Positions 42,489 to 51,375 are shown, counted from the stretch's first letter. The stretch is 64,000 bases of DNA from DASVHS01 sp038244815 (GCA_038244815.1 JBBRTB010000001.1:186001-250000), one strand, 5' to 3'. A program made the numbers and translations. The notes: a model not told the origin generated them from the letters alone.

Positions 42489-42574
42489 CATCCATTGTTA
42501 ATTCCAGGAAAGCAAGGAGTGCGCCGGGCCCCGAACGTGTTTAAATTGAGCAGCTAAGGAGGGGTCTGTAAACC

Positions 42575-43294
42575 ATGTCTCAATTCCCGTATCAGTCGCA
42601 GCAGCCAGCCTGGATCGACGGAAGCACCGTCGAGACGCAGCTTCGCATCCGCGCGTTCGTGCGCTCTGTCTATGGCTGGATGTTCGGCGGTCTCCTGCTC
42701 ACGGCGCTGGCCGCGCTGTGGGTGGTGTCGTCGCCGCCGATGCAGCAGTTAGTGCTGGCGAGCCCGGTGGTGCCGTGGGTGTTGTTCATCGGCGAGCTGG
42801 GGATCGTGGCGTTCCTGTCGTTCCGCGTCACCAAGATGTCGGCCGGCGCCGCGGCATCGGCATTCCTGGTGTTCTCCCTGCTCAACGGGTTGTCGCTCAG
42901 CGTGATCTTCTTCATGTACACGGCCGGATCGATCGTGACCGCGTTCGTGACCTCGGCCGGGATGTTCGGTGCGATGGCAGTCTACGGCGCCGTGACGAAG
43001 CGCGATCTGACCTCGTGGGGACAGTTCTTCTTCATGGGTCTCATCGGCATCATCCTGGCGAGCGTGATCAACATCTTCGTTCACTCGTCTGCTCTGGGCT
43101 GGACCGTCTCGATCCTCGGCGTCTTCATCTTCCTCGGCCTCACCGCGTACGACCAGCAGAAGCTGCGCACCTATGCGCTCGCGAGCGGGCCGACCGAGAA
43201 CTACGCCGTCATCGGTGCGCTGTCGCTGTATCTCGACTTCATCAACCTATTCCTGTTCATGCTGCGCATTTTCGGCGGCGGACGGCGGAACTAG
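42575..43294 (+). CDS. Bax inhibitor-1/YccA-family membrane protein
   Basis: A 239-aa protein with seven hydrophobic helices and the BI-1 signatures VYGWMFGGLLLTALAAL at helix 1 and LTAYDQQKLR near the C-terminus. Bacterial members (YccA, YetJ) are inner-membrane proteins linked to FtsH control or calcium leak. GGAGG lies 14 nt upstream of the ATG. It is divergent from dnaK, sharing a 162-nt promoter region, so heat-shock coregulation is possible. Confidence 0.92.
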   Translation: MSQFPYQSQQPAWIDGSTVETQLRIRAFVRSVYGWMFGGLLLTALAALWVVSSPPMQQLVLASPVVPWVLFIGELGIVAFLSFRVTKMSAGAAASAFLVFSLLNGLSLSVIFFMYTAGSIVTAFVTSAGMFGAMAVYGAVTKRDLTSWGQFFFMGLIGIILASVINIFVHSSALGWTVSILGVFIFLGLTAYDQQKLRTYALASGPTENYAVIGALSLYLDFINLFLFMLRIFGGGRRN

Positions 43295-43579
43295 CCTCGC
43301 GGAGCGCGGCGGCGTAACAGGCGGCCGCGCTCCAGTTCACCATCTTCTGCAGCGGGAAGGGCGTTCTCGACATGATTCGATCCGCCGCCGGCGGAGGGTT
43401 CGTTGCGGATGTGTTCGTTGCCGCCGAGGACGAGTCCGCCATGGGGGCGGCGGGTGCCGCGGCCCGATTCGTGGAGCAACCGAGCGCTGCCAGTGAACCC
43501 GTGAGCGCTCCTGCGAGCCAACGAGAGGTCGGGTACAGCCATTGCTATCTCACGAAGCGAAAGAAGGAGAAGTTGTCAT
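43295..43579. other. Intergenic region without a supported gene
   Basis: About 285 nt between the BI-1 and BON genes. Short Ala/Gly-rich frames exist on both strands, none with family resemblance. AAGGAGAAG just before 43580 serves the BON gene. Confidence 0.5.
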
Positions 43580-43876
43580 ATGAAAAGAAACATTACGGTC
43601 CTTGTCTCGTTCCTGATGTTGTTTGCCATGGCCTGCGGATCGATGAACCGCGCCACACCGAAGCAGTGGGATGACAAAGCGATCGAGGCGGACGTCCGCG
43701 GCAAGATCCTGGAGGCGGTGCCCAGCAAGACGTTTGCGGTCGAGGTGAATGTCAATCACCAGGTCGTCACGCTGAGCGGACATGCCGCGAGCGAAACCGA
43801 CCGACGCAAGATCGGCGACGCCGCGCAGAGCGTCAACGGCGTCTCGACAGTCATCAACAACATCACCGTCAAGTAA
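43580..43876 (+). CDS. BON-domain lipoprotein
   Basis: A 98-aa lipoprotein (signal ending LFAMAC) with one BON domain at about residues 32-98: DDKAIEADVRGKILEAV, VNHQVVTLSGHAASETDRR and ending GVSTVINNITVK. BON domains bind phospholipid or protein surfaces, often in osmotic-stress proteins. It is probably on the periplasmic side of a membrane. A good intrinsic terminator follows. Confidence 0.92.
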   Translation: MKRNITVLVSFLMLFAMACGSMNRATPKQWDDKAIEADVRGKILEAVPSKTFAVEVNVNHQVVTLSGHAASETDRRKIGDAAQSVNGVSTVINNITVK

Positions 43877-43886
43877 CAGCGCCGCC

Positions 43887-43930
43887 GTCCGCCTGCTCCG
43901 ACCAGGGGTAGGCGGACACCTTTCTTCTTT
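43887..43930 (+). terminator. Intrinsic terminator after BON gene
   Basis: GTCCGCCT (43887-43894) pairs with AGGCGGAC (43910-43917), followed by a T-rich run CCTTTCTTCTTT. Placed 11 nt after the BON stop and reaching the stop of the convergent oxidoreductase gene. Confidence 0.7.
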
Positions 43931-45384
43931 CAGTCGCGGCCGAACACCCGTCGTAGCGCCGACTGCGCTGCCCAATACCCGCACATGCCGTGCACTCCCC
44001 CACCGGGCGCCGTCGAGCTCGAGCCGATGTAGATGCGCTCGTTCGGCGTCGCATAAGGATCGAAGCTCGGGAACGGCCGGGTGATGAACTGCGTGATGGT
44101 GTTCGCGCCCCCTCCGATGTCGCCTCCGACGAGGTTCGCGTCGTATCTCTCGAACTGTCCGGGATCCATCGTATGGCGGGCCAGGATCGAGTCACGAAAA
44201 CCCGGCGCAAACCGCTCGATTTGACTCTCGATGGCTTCGGTCATGTCGGCGGTCGATCCATGCGGGACATGACAGTAGGCCCAGCCGGTCTCTTGCCCGG
44301 CCGGGGCGCGCGTGGAGTCGAAGAGACTCTGCTGAGCGACGAGGACGAACGGTTTGCCGATGTTGCTGCCGCTCCAGATGGCCCGCTCGTGGACGGCGAT
44401 GTCCTCGATCGTTCCGCCGACATGGACGGTGGCGGCGCGCCGGCACGCCTCGGCCGTCCATGGAATCGGCGCGGAGAGCGCCCAATCCACCTTGAAAACG
44501 CCTGGCCCGTACTTGAAATGAACCAGCCGCTTCAGATAGCGCGAGGGAAGGTCTTCGGCGGCGATTCGCGCGAGCTGCCGCGGCGTGACATCGAAGATGA
44601 CGGCGCGCGACTCCGGCACATCGTCCATCGATCGCACCGGATGGCCGCACACAATCTCCCCGCCCAGGGACCGGAGGTACGAAGCGAGGGCGCCGGTGAT
44701 GGCAGACGAGCCTCCGCGCGCGGCCGGCCACCCGACGGCATGACCGGCCAGCGCCAGCACCAGACCGAACGACGCCGACGCCGGCGCTTCCAGCGGAAGA
44801 AACGAATGCGCCGCGCATCCGCCGAACAGGGCGCGCCCTCCCGCGGTCTCGAACCGCCGGGCTACCGACAGCGCCGAACGCAGACCTTGGAGGCCGAACC
44901 GGGCCATGAGAAACGGATGGCGAGGAATGACGCGGATAGGACGGAGAATCTCGTCGAACAACGCTCCGGCGTTGCGGACGAACGGTGCCATGAGCGAACG
45001 CCACCCGTCGCCATCCTTCCCCAGCCCGGCGGCGGTCGCCTCGAGCGAGGTCTCGAGCGTGGCGGCCGTACCGTCATCGAGCGGATGGGCGATTGCCAGC
45101 GGCGAGAACGCCCAATCCAGTCCATGGTCTCGCAGCGGGAGCGAGCGCAGGAACGGCGACACCATCGCCATCGGATGGATTGCCGAACAGACGTCGTGCC
45201 GGAACCCCGGGAGCGTGAGCTCCTCGGTCCTGGTCCCTCCGCCGATCGAGGGTTGCCCCTCGAGGACGAGAACGGACAGGCCCTCGCGGGCGAGAGCGAC
45301 TGCGGCGGACAGCCCGTTCGGACCGGCTCCGACCACGACGGCGTCGTAGGGGCGGGAACGGGGCGGGTCTGGCGACGCGGTCAT
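43930..45384 (-). CDS. FAD-dependent oxidoreductase, phytoene-desaturase/CrtI-like
   Basis: A 484-aa flavoprotein. The N-terminal dinucleotide motif is VVVGAGPNGLSAAVALAREG (residues about 16-35) and a C-terminal FAD segment is RIYIGSSSTAPGGGVHGMCG. This is the NAD(P)-independent phytoene-desaturase/PDH-like type common in soil bacteria; its substrates are mostly unknown. No carotenoid genes are nearby. It is divergent from the small RHH-like gene at 45469. Confidence 0.88.
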   Translation of the reverse strand: MTASPDPPRSRPYDAVVVGAGPNGLSAAVALAREGLSVLVLEGQPSIGGGTRTEELTLPGFRHDVCSAIHPMAMVSPFLRSLPLRDHGLDWAFSPLAIAHPLDDGTAATLETSLEATAAGLGKDGDGWRSLMAPFVRNAGALFDEILRPIRVIPRHPFLMARFGLQGLRSALSVARRFETAGGRALFGGCAAHSFLPLEAPASASFGLVLALAGHAVGWPAARGGSSAITGALASYLRSLGGEIVCGHPVRSMDDVPESRAVIFDVTPRQLARIAAEDLPSRYLKRLVHFKYGPGVFKVDWALSAPIPWTAEACRRAATVHVGGTIEDIAVHERAIWSGSNIGKPFVLVAQQSLFDSTRAPAGQETGWAYCHVPHGSTADMTEAIESQIERFAPGFRDSILARHTMDPGQFERYDANLVGGDIGGGANTITQFITRPFPSFDPYATPNERIYIGSSSTAPGGGVHGMCGYWAAQSALRRVFGRD

Positions 45385-45468
45385 TCCGGGGGACCACTCT
45401 GCATTTTTTTCGCGTTGGGGGGTAGGGATTTCTCTCCCCGCGTCACTCCTACGTGGGGATATTCGCTC

Positions 45469-45750
45469 ATGAAGCTCGTAGCAGCCAGGACGGTCGAAGA
45501 GGGAGCCGACAACGACACCGAAACGATCGTCGTTCCGCAGGCGCAGTTCGACTATCTCAGCCGCGTGGGCAGCGAGTTAAACTCGGCAATGCCGATGGCC
45601 TTTGCCGGGGCACACGTCATCCGCACGCTGCTGGAGCGTTTTGAAGAAACCGGGATCGACCTCACTGAAGCAACCAGTGAGAGCGAGCTCACGCGGATCG
45701 CTGCGCACGGACTGCGCGCGCGAAGCCGTGCAACCCGGACTCGCGACTAA
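45469..45750 (+). CDS. Small RHH-like protein A
   Basis: A 93-aa protein, mostly one strand plus helices: TETIVVPQAQFDYLSRVGSE followed by AHVIRTLLERFEETGIDL. The pattern (strand, helix, helix, then GIDLTEATSESEL) parallels protein B encoded on the opposite strand. A ribbon-helix-helix DNA-binding role is plausible but not certain. Its stop overlaps the stop region of protein B by 4 nt. The gene is divergent from the FAD oxidoreductase gene. Confidence 0.65.
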   Translation: MKLVAARTVEEGADNDTETIVVPQAQFDYLSRVGSELNSAMPMAFAGAHVIRTLLERFEETGIDLTEATSESELTRIAAHGLRARSRATRTRD

Positions 45751-46025
45751 CGCATCGCTTTGCGCTGTCTGGGGCCTGGTACGAGAAGATCGACGAGCGT
45801 GTCGATCGAGTCGGCCTGAGACAAATCGACTCCACTCTGGAACGCCGCCTCGATCAGCCCGCGGATCAATTCCGCCCGGCTGATGGCTTTTCCATGCTTG
45901 AGTCGAATATCGATGGCGAGCCGGTCAAGATACGCCACATGGCGATCCAGCAGGACGACGGTGATCTTCGCCCAGGGCTCAGTATGAACAATCGGACGGC
46001 CTCGGTTGCTTTTTGCAGGACTCAC
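45747..46025 (-). CDS. Small CopG/RHH-like protein B
   Basis: A 92-aa protein. The GTG at 46025 is chosen because CAGGAG lies 5 nt upstream; the longer frame from 46082 lacks that. After a basic tail, AKITVVLLDRHVAYLDRLAI forms the strand and first helix, and SRAELIRGLIEAAFQSGVDL the second helix of a CopG-type RHH. This should bind DNA as a dimer. It shares a common plan and GxDLxxAxS ending with protein A. No toxin gene is adjacent. Confidence 0.7.
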   Translation of the reverse strand: MSPAKSNRGRPIVHTEPWAKITVVLLDRHVAYLDRLAIDIRLKHGKAISRAELIRGLIEAAFQSGVDLSQADSIDTLVDLLVPGPRQRKAMR

Positions 46026-46122
46026 GCACACTCCTGATAGTCTGAAATTGTCCCGGTCCCGGCAGTTTACTTCCTTCCCCACTACAAGTCTATTCTTCCG
46101 GATCTCTGGAGAGCGCGGGCGG

Positions 46123-47343
46123 TCACTTCGAATCGAGCGGTGCGTCCATCACGTAGTCGGACTGGCCGTGGAGGTTGTCGGAGGGCCGGGCCTCCAGGAC
46201 GCGCCGGAGAATGGGAGGGGTCACGAACGTCGTGATCATCACCATGAGCGCCACGGCGCTGTAAAGGCCATCGCTGAGGATCTGCGTGGTCAGGCCGACC
46301 TGGGCGAAGATCAGGCCGACTTCTCCGCGCGGGACCATCCCCACTCCGATGACGACGCGGCTCAACCCGCGGCGCATGACCGCGAACCCGGCCAGGACTT
46401 TGCCGATGATTCCGATGACGGTCAACCCCAGCCCCAGCCAGAGAAACTCGCGTGCGGCGGGGTTGAACGGGTTTACGGTCTTCAGATCGATGGCCGCGCC
46501 CACGACGGCGAAAAAGATCGGGATGAAGAACTGGGCGACGTCGTGCACCTCACGCTCGATCTGCTTCCCTTTCTTCGTTCGGGCCAGCACCAGGCCGGCC
46601 GCGAACGAGCCGATGATCACGGCCGAGCCGATGCGCACCGCGATGTAGGCCAGCGCAAACGCGAAGATGATCGACGCGAACAGAAGACCGCGCGCGATGT
46701 CGATCCGTTCGATCAGCCGGATCAGATATGGCGCCAGATACGAACCGACCATGATGGCCACGAAGACGAAACCGAAGGCGATCAGCAGAATGCGGCTGAC
46801 GCCGATGAAGTTCAGCTCCCCTCCCTCGGCCAGTGTGCTGGCGATGGTGAGGATCACCAGGCCGATGATGTCGTCGACCACGGCCGCACCGAGGATTACC
46901 TGCGACTCGTCGTCGTGCAGATGACCGAGGTCCGAGAGCACGCGCGCGGTGATCCCCACCGAGGTTGCCGTCAGCGACGCCCCCAGAAACACCGAGACCA
47001 TCAGGCGAAAGCCGAGGAGGTGCCCGAACACGACCCCGCCGGCGAACGGCAGGGCCACACCGACGATCGCCACCGCCGATGCCGAGCCGCCCACCGAGAT
47101 CAGGCGTTTCAGATCGGTCTCCAGACCGATGAGAAAGAGGAGCAGGATCACACCCAGCTCGGCTAGAAGATGAATCGTCACGTCGTGGGGATCGACGAGT
47201 TGCAGTCCGGACACGCCGATGATCACGCCGCCCACCAGCTCGCCGAGCACCGCGGGCTGGCCGATGCGCTCCGCCAGTTCCCCGCAGATCTTGGCCGCGA
47301 GAAAGATGGCGATGAGTGCGATGAGAAAGTGGGCGATCGTCAA
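46123..47343 (-). CDS. CPA2-family cation:proton antiporter
   Basis: A 406-aa membrane protein with about 12 helices, of the KefB/NapA/GerN type. AAVVDDIIGLVIL carries the paired aspartates of the ion site and GMVPRGEVGLIFAQ is a conserved late helix. No RCK/TrkA domain is present. The TTG start overlaps the stop of the Kir-channel gene, so they are translationally coupled. It would exchange K+ or Na+ for protons. Confidence 0.92.
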   Translation of the reverse strand: MTIAHFLIALIAIFLAAKICGELAERIGQPAVLGELVGGVIIGVSGLQLVDPHDVTIHLLAELGVILLLFLIGLETDLKRLISVGGSASAVAIVGVALPFAGGVVFGHLLGFRLMVSVFLGASLTATSVGITARVLSDLGHLHDDESQVILGAAVVDDIIGLVILTIASTLAEGGELNFIGVSRILLIAFGFVFVAIMVGSYLAPYLIRLIERIDIARGLLFASIIFAFALAYIAVRIGSAVIIGSFAAGLVLARTKKGKQIEREVHDVAQFFIPIFFAVVGAAIDLKTVNPFNPAAREFLWLGLGLTVIGIIGKVLAGFAVMRRGLSRVVIGVGMVPRGEVGLIFAQVGLTTQILSDGLYSAVALMVMITTFVTPPILRRVLEARPSDNLHGQSDYVMDAPLDSK

Positions 47344-48302
47344 TCGAGTGCCCTGACCTCGTATTCGCTGAGTTTGTGGATATTCACGCTGATGACACCG
47401 TCTTCGCGAGGAGGGTTGAACATGCTGCTGAACGTCGCGCCCCAGACGATCTCGTCACCCTGGTACGAGGAGCGCGTGTGAACAGTCTGCGAGAACGTCT
47501 CGTCGAAACCATTCAGCATCACCAGGATCTCCGCTTCGCATCGCCGGAACGTCCTCTCGCTCTCGCCGAAGAAGGGACTGTTCTCGTCGATGGGATGCAC
47601 GATCGTCCAGGCCAGCGGAAAGAAGTCCACTCTTGTACGCTCGAGCCCCAGGACGATGAACTCGCGGTCGGCGGTGCCGCCCACCTTTCTCCGGCTGAGG
47701 ATGACCCTCGCTTCGAGCTGAACGATCTGGTTGCTCTTCTGATTCACGACCCGGAACATCAGGGCGGTGATTCCCCGATACGGCGCGATGATGGCGTTCC
47801 CGCTGAACAGGATCAAGGCCGTGGGACGGGCAAACCGCGCGAACACCAGTCCGCCGATCGTGGCAAAGCCGAGCAGACCGACCAGCGACTCGAGGGTCAC
47901 CAGAAGGTTCGCCGCCAGGTTGACCGGCGCGATGTTGCCGTAGCCGATCGTGGCCAGGGTATGCACGCTGAAGAAAAACGCGTTGGCCAGGCGCAGCGGC
48001 TGGGCCTCCGATTCGAATCCGGTGAGCGCGTGCGCGCCCGCGGAGACGTAGAGAACCGCGAACAAGGCGTTGGTCCCCAGGTACGCCCCGGCCACAAGGC
48101 CCAGGAACTTCGGCCAGGTGATCGTCAGCAGGTAGTGATACGCGGGGAGCGACTGCCAGAAGCCCAGTCCCTCGCGCCGGACGTTGAACGTGCCGTCGCG
48201 GTTGAGAAAGCGCCGGCGGCTTTCCCGGGCCACGACCGAGCCGAACCCGAGGTCGGCATTGATATCCTGCTGTTCCCTGACGCGTTCGTCGAGCGCGGTC
48301 AC
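47340..48302 (-). CDS. Inward-rectifier potassium channel (KirBac-like)
   Basis: A 320-aa channel. Two membrane helices flank the pore with selectivity filter HTLATIGYGNIAP. The C-terminal 170 residues are the Kir cytoplasmic beta-sandwich (ALMFRVVNQKSNQIVQLEAR at its start). A slide helix precedes the first membrane helix. The GTG start lies 6 nt after TAAGAT. Cotranscribed with a CPA2 antiporter, giving a two-gene K+/H+ homeostasis unit. Confidence 0.93.
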   Translation of the reverse strand: MTALDERVREQQDINADLGFGSVVARESRRRFLNRDGTFNVRREGLGFWQSLPAYHYLLTITWPKFLGLVAGAYLGTNALFAVLYVSAGAHALTGFESEAQPLRLANAFFFSVHTLATIGYGNIAPVNLAANLLVTLESLVGLLGFATIGGLVFARFARPTALILFSGNAIIAPYRGITALMFRVVNQKSNQIVQLEARVILSRRKVGGTADREFIVLGLERTRVDFFPLAWTIVHPIDENSPFFGESERTFRRCEAEILVMLNGFDETFSQTVHTRSSYQGDEIVWGATFSSMFNPPREDGVISVNIHKLSEYEVRALD

Positions 48303-48308
48303 GCGGCC

Positions 48309-48314
48309 ATCTTA
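48309..48314 (-). promoter_or_regulatory. -10 box of Kir-channel gene, leaderless layout
   Basis: TAAGAT on the minus strand ends 6 nt before the GTG at 48302. No clear -35. Confidence 0.4.
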
Positions 48315-48330
48315 TTAGATCGGCGGCCGA

Positions 48331-49035
48331 TCAGCCCGCGTAGGCGATCTCCAGGACCACGTAGGAGAACCTGGAATGAGGCACGACGATGTCCCGGCCC
48401 TGCCGGGTGATCGGGACGACCGACCAGTTGGAGACCGTCGGCTGGCCATAGGCGATGACGTAGATGCCGCGCTGCAGCTTCGGCGCGTTCGAGAATCCGA
48501 GTCCGAGTTGCAGCATGTCGTCCGGCGGCTGAGGCACCGACGGATCGGTATCGGGCCGCATTCGCGTGAAGACAAGCTGGAGTCCGGTCGTCGGTTCGAC
48601 GGGTACGCGAAACGACACGGGCCCGCTGGCCTGGTCGCCATATTCATCGCGCCGGGCACTCCAGGCATGGTACGTCGGATAGGCGTCGGGCTGATAGCCG
48701 AGTGCCGGAAACACCACGTCGATCATGGCGCCCTCGAAAGTGTCGCTGGCCGAAGCCGCACGCGCCGACGAACGGATCGTGACCTGAGCGTCGCGGCCGA
48801 TGAAGCCGGCGTCGCCGCTGAGAAGACGCTGGGCCGGAGTCAGCCAGGTCACGGTGCCTTCCGCGGGCTCCGCATCGGCATAACCGGCGGAGAGGAGCGA
48901 TGTGGGGAGATGTTGCAGTGCTCCGAACGCCATGGAGGGATAGGCAGTTCCGGCCAGGCCGGCCAGGCCGAGGGACCCGATTTTCAGAAAATCGCGTCGG
49001 GGGAACCGTGAGGACACAAAAGACTTATCGCTCAT
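48331..49035 (-). CDS. Tat-exported protein of unknown function
   Basis: A 234-aa protein with a twin-arginine signal (RFPRRDFLKIGSLGLAGLAG) and cleavage near SMAFGA. The mature protein is beta-rich (EGTVTWLTPAQRLLSGDAGF, VTIRSSARA), with no recognisable cofactor site. Folding before export is implied. Such proteins occur near tail-collar and DUF6916 genes, as here. The ATG at 49035 is chosen by the Tat motif; the frame upstream is not believed. Confidence 0.75.
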   Translation of the reverse strand: MSDKSFVSSRFPRRDFLKIGSLGLAGLAGTAYPSMAFGALQHLPTSLLSAGYADAEPAEGTVTWLTPAQRLLSGDAGFIGRDAQVTIRSSARAASASDTFEGAMIDVVFPALGYQPDAYPTYHAWSARRDEYGDQASGPVSFRVPVEPTTGLQLVFTRMRPDTDPSVPQPPDDMLQLGLGFSNAPKLQRGIYVIAYGQPTVSNWSVVPITRQGRDIVVPHSRFSYVVLEIAYAG

Positions 49036-49116
49036 GCCGGTGATTTCACTCCAGTTGTGCGGAACCGGTCGCGATGGTAGCACGCGCCCGGAAGACCCCA
49101 TGAAATATAGACGGCA

Positions 49117-51132
49117 TTATCGACAGGGTTCTGTGACCCCGGTCGCAGAAGGATCGACGGAGACGGGAATGCCGCCGTTGCCGGGACTCAGCGCCTCCAC
49201 CCCACCGACGACGCGAATCTGACTGCCGCGCGCCCGAAGGAGCGGATTGGCGCCTCCGACCAGCTCGTTCCCGGCGATCTCGAGACATCCGCCGGAAAGG
49301 CCGGCCAGGTCGATGTCGACGAGCGGAACGTCGCGAACCGCCGGCGCCACGAAGTGACTGCCGGTGATGATGATCGAGGTCGTGGCGTGGCCGGAGCCGG
49401 ACACGGAGACCGCGCTCGATCCGACACGGTCGACGTGCGAGTCGCGGATCGTCAGCGTCGCTCCGGCCCCGTCGCCGGCAAGAAACGAAATGCCGCCGCC
49501 GGCGTTGTCATGCACGCTCGTGTTGACGAACTGCAGATCCAGTCTCCCCTCACCGCCCGCGGTGGCCCGGACCAGTGCGGGTGCCGCGGCCGGCCGCGCC
49601 GGGGCTCCGATCTCGCAGCGGTCGAAGATCATCTGAGCGGGGTTGAACCGCTGCTCGATCACGATCCCTCCGCCGGCTCCGTCGAGGAACGCGCAGCGAG
49701 TGAATCGGATCTCTCCGCGCGCCTCATCGATGAGGAGCGCGGGCTCGAAGGACTTGTGGCCCGTCCGGCTGACGCGGACATCGGCGAACGTCGTGTCGAT
49801 GAGGTTGTTCGCATTCAGTCCGACGCCGCCGTTGTCTTCAATCGTGAGATTCTCGAATGCCGACTTCTCGACGTGACGCAGGTACAACCCTGCGCGGCAT
49901 CGAAGGTTCGTCAGCTTCGGCACATCTTCGGGGCATTCCTCGGTCGAAGCGACCGTGCCGCCGCCGGAGATGCGCATGTTGCGCATCTGTACGCCCGTCG
50001 ACTGCGTCACCCGGATGCCGTAGGACAACGCATCGCGGATCGTGCCGCCGGAATCGGGTTGGCCGGAGTCGCCGGTGATTTGAAAGCTCCCTCGCACTTT
50101 GTCGATCGTGATTGCTTCCACGAGCTTACCGGGAGCGACCCCGGTAGCAGTCACCCGGTCCAGAACGATCTGAACCGAGGCATCGCGGATGAAAATGGCA
50201 CTGGCGTTCGTCGTTTCGATCCACGACGAGCCGCCGGACACCGATACGCTGCTGACGTTCGTGGCCACGAAGCCGCGGCCGTCGCTCGTCGTGATCTGAA
50301 GCGGAGAGTCGAACCTGATGGATCCTTTCGAGTCGCTCAATGCCACGGCCTCGCGGGTGGAGTTGCGGATCCTGACCGGCGAGCCGTCGTGGAACACGAC
50401 CGATCCGCCGGTGCGCGCGCGAACGCCGATGCCGTCGCCGAAGTCGCCGCTGACCGGCACGTGATCGATGCTGACGTTCCCATTGCCTCCGTTGATAAGA
50501 ATGCCGCTGCCGTGATCGGCGGCGTCGAGGCTGCCGCCACTCCAGGTGACGGGGAACAGCGTGTTGCCCACGTAGAGACCCCAACCGTCATTCGATGTCC
50601 GCACATACAGCTTGCGGAACGTGAGCGGGCCCTGCGGCCAGTCCGCACTCAATGCCACGCCCGTTTTTCGATCCGCCGTGACCGTCAGTCCGGCCACGGT
50701 GTTGTCGCCGGCGAGCGTGATCATGCCGTGGATGACGGGGCCGGTGCCCGTCGCCGCCGGAAGCGGCGGTGCATCGATCTCCATGTGGCTCTCGGCGCGC
50801 AGGACATCGAGCCCGAATGCGGAGCCGATCAGCATCTGACCTCGCTGAAGGGTCACGCTCTCTTCGTAGGGCGTGGGGGCTTCCGCGACGAAAATCACCT
50901 CGGACGGCCGGCTGACGGCGGTGGCCTCCCGGATCGTCGCGAACGGCCGATCGTAGCTGCCGCCGCCGCCGGCGCGATTGCTGTCCACGAAGATCACATG
51001 ACGGCCTTCGGCCAGGGCCGGGCTGACGAGGCCGCACACCGTGACAGCGAGGCAAAGCAGTGCTACAACGGCGCGGTGCTGGAAACACTGACGATCGACC
51101 ACTTCACTCCTCACCAGGGCACGAATTTTCAT
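49117..51132 (-). CDS. Secreted parallel beta-helix repeat protein
   Basis: The ATG at 51132 gives 671 aa with a signal peptide (LLCLAVTVCGLVSPALAEG) after a basic start. The mature part begins VIFVDSNRAGGGGSYDRPFATIREA, a typical entry to pectate-lyase-like helices (split across two motifs), and then shows about 20 turns of Gly/Val/Ser-rich beta-helix, e.g. GIRVTQSTGVQMRNMRISGG. Its length and lack of catalytic motif suggest a surface or adhesion role, or a glycan lyase not recognised. A longer frame to 51288 overlaps the DUF6916 gene and is rejected. Confidence 0.8.
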   Translation of the reverse strand: MKIRALVRSEVVDRQCFQHRAVVALLCLAVTVCGLVSPALAEGRHVIFVDSNRAGGGGSYDRPFATIREATAVSRPSEVIFVAEAPTPYEESVTLQRGQMLIGSAFGLDVLRAESHMEIDAPPLPAATGTGPVIHGMITLAGDNTVAGLTVTADRKTGVALSADWPQGPLTFRKLYVRTSNDGWGLYVGNTLFPVTWSGGSLDAADHGSGILINGGNGNVSIDHVPVSGDFGDGIGVRARTGGSVVFHDGSPVRIRNSTREAVALSDSKGSIRFDSPLQITTSDGRGFVATNVSSVSVSGGSSWIETTNASAIFIRDASVQIVLDRVTATGVAPGKLVEAITIDKVRGSFQITGDSGQPDSGGTIRDALSYGIRVTQSTGVQMRNMRISGGGTVASTEECPEDVPKLTNLRCRAGLYLRHVEKSAFENLTIEDNGGVGLNANNLIDTTFADVRVSRTGHKSFEPALLIDEARGEIRFTRCAFLDGAGGGIVIEQRFNPAQMIFDRCEIGAPARPAAAPALVRATAGGEGRLDLQFVNTSVHDNAGGGISFLAGDGAGATLTIRDSHVDRVGSSAVSVSGSGHATTSIIITGSHFVAPAVRDVPLVDIDLAGLSGGCLEIAGNELVGGANPLLRARGSQIRVVGGVEALSPGNGGIPVSVDPSATGVTEPCR

Positions 51133-51375
51133 GTCACTTCGTCCGACGGTACCATCGAGCTGCGCCTGGAACGAGTGGCGGCGGTGATGGAAAGCGAGCG
51201 TGCCCGCCTCAAACGGCAGCCGTTCTCTCTTTTCTTCCTCGGGCCCGCGCAAACGCCGCTGGCGCAGAAGATCTATGACATGCGGCATGACGCGTTCCCG
51301 GAGCCGTTGCCGCTCTTCATCGTTCCCATTGGACGGACCAGGGACGGGTTTCAGTACGAGGCCGTCTTCACGTAG
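51076..51375 (+). CDS. DUF6916-like protein
   Basis: A 99-aa protein from GTG 51076: LETLTIDHFTPHQGTNFHV at the start and FSLFFLGPAQTPLAQKIYDM in the middle, closing with PLPLFIVPIGRTRDGFQYEA. This matches the small DUF6916 family found beside tail-collar genes. Its 5' end overlaps the beta-helix gene on the other strand by 57 nt and its 3' end overlaps the GNAT gene by 8 nt. Function unknown. Confidence 0.8.
   Translation: MLETLTIDHFTPHQGTNFHVTSSDGTIELRLERVAAVMESERARLKRQPFSLFFLGPAQTPLAQKIYDMRHDAFPEPLPLFIVPIGRTRDGFQYEAVFT

Noticed and set aside
43257..43542. Two minus-strand frames after the BI-1 gene
   Set aside because: Ala/Arg-rich translations without homology, overlapping the end of the BI-1 gene.
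49354..51070. Long plus-strand frame opposite the beta-helix gene
   Set aside because: Only the last 99 codons (from 51076) resemble a protein family. The rest is an antisense shadow of the repeat-rich gene.
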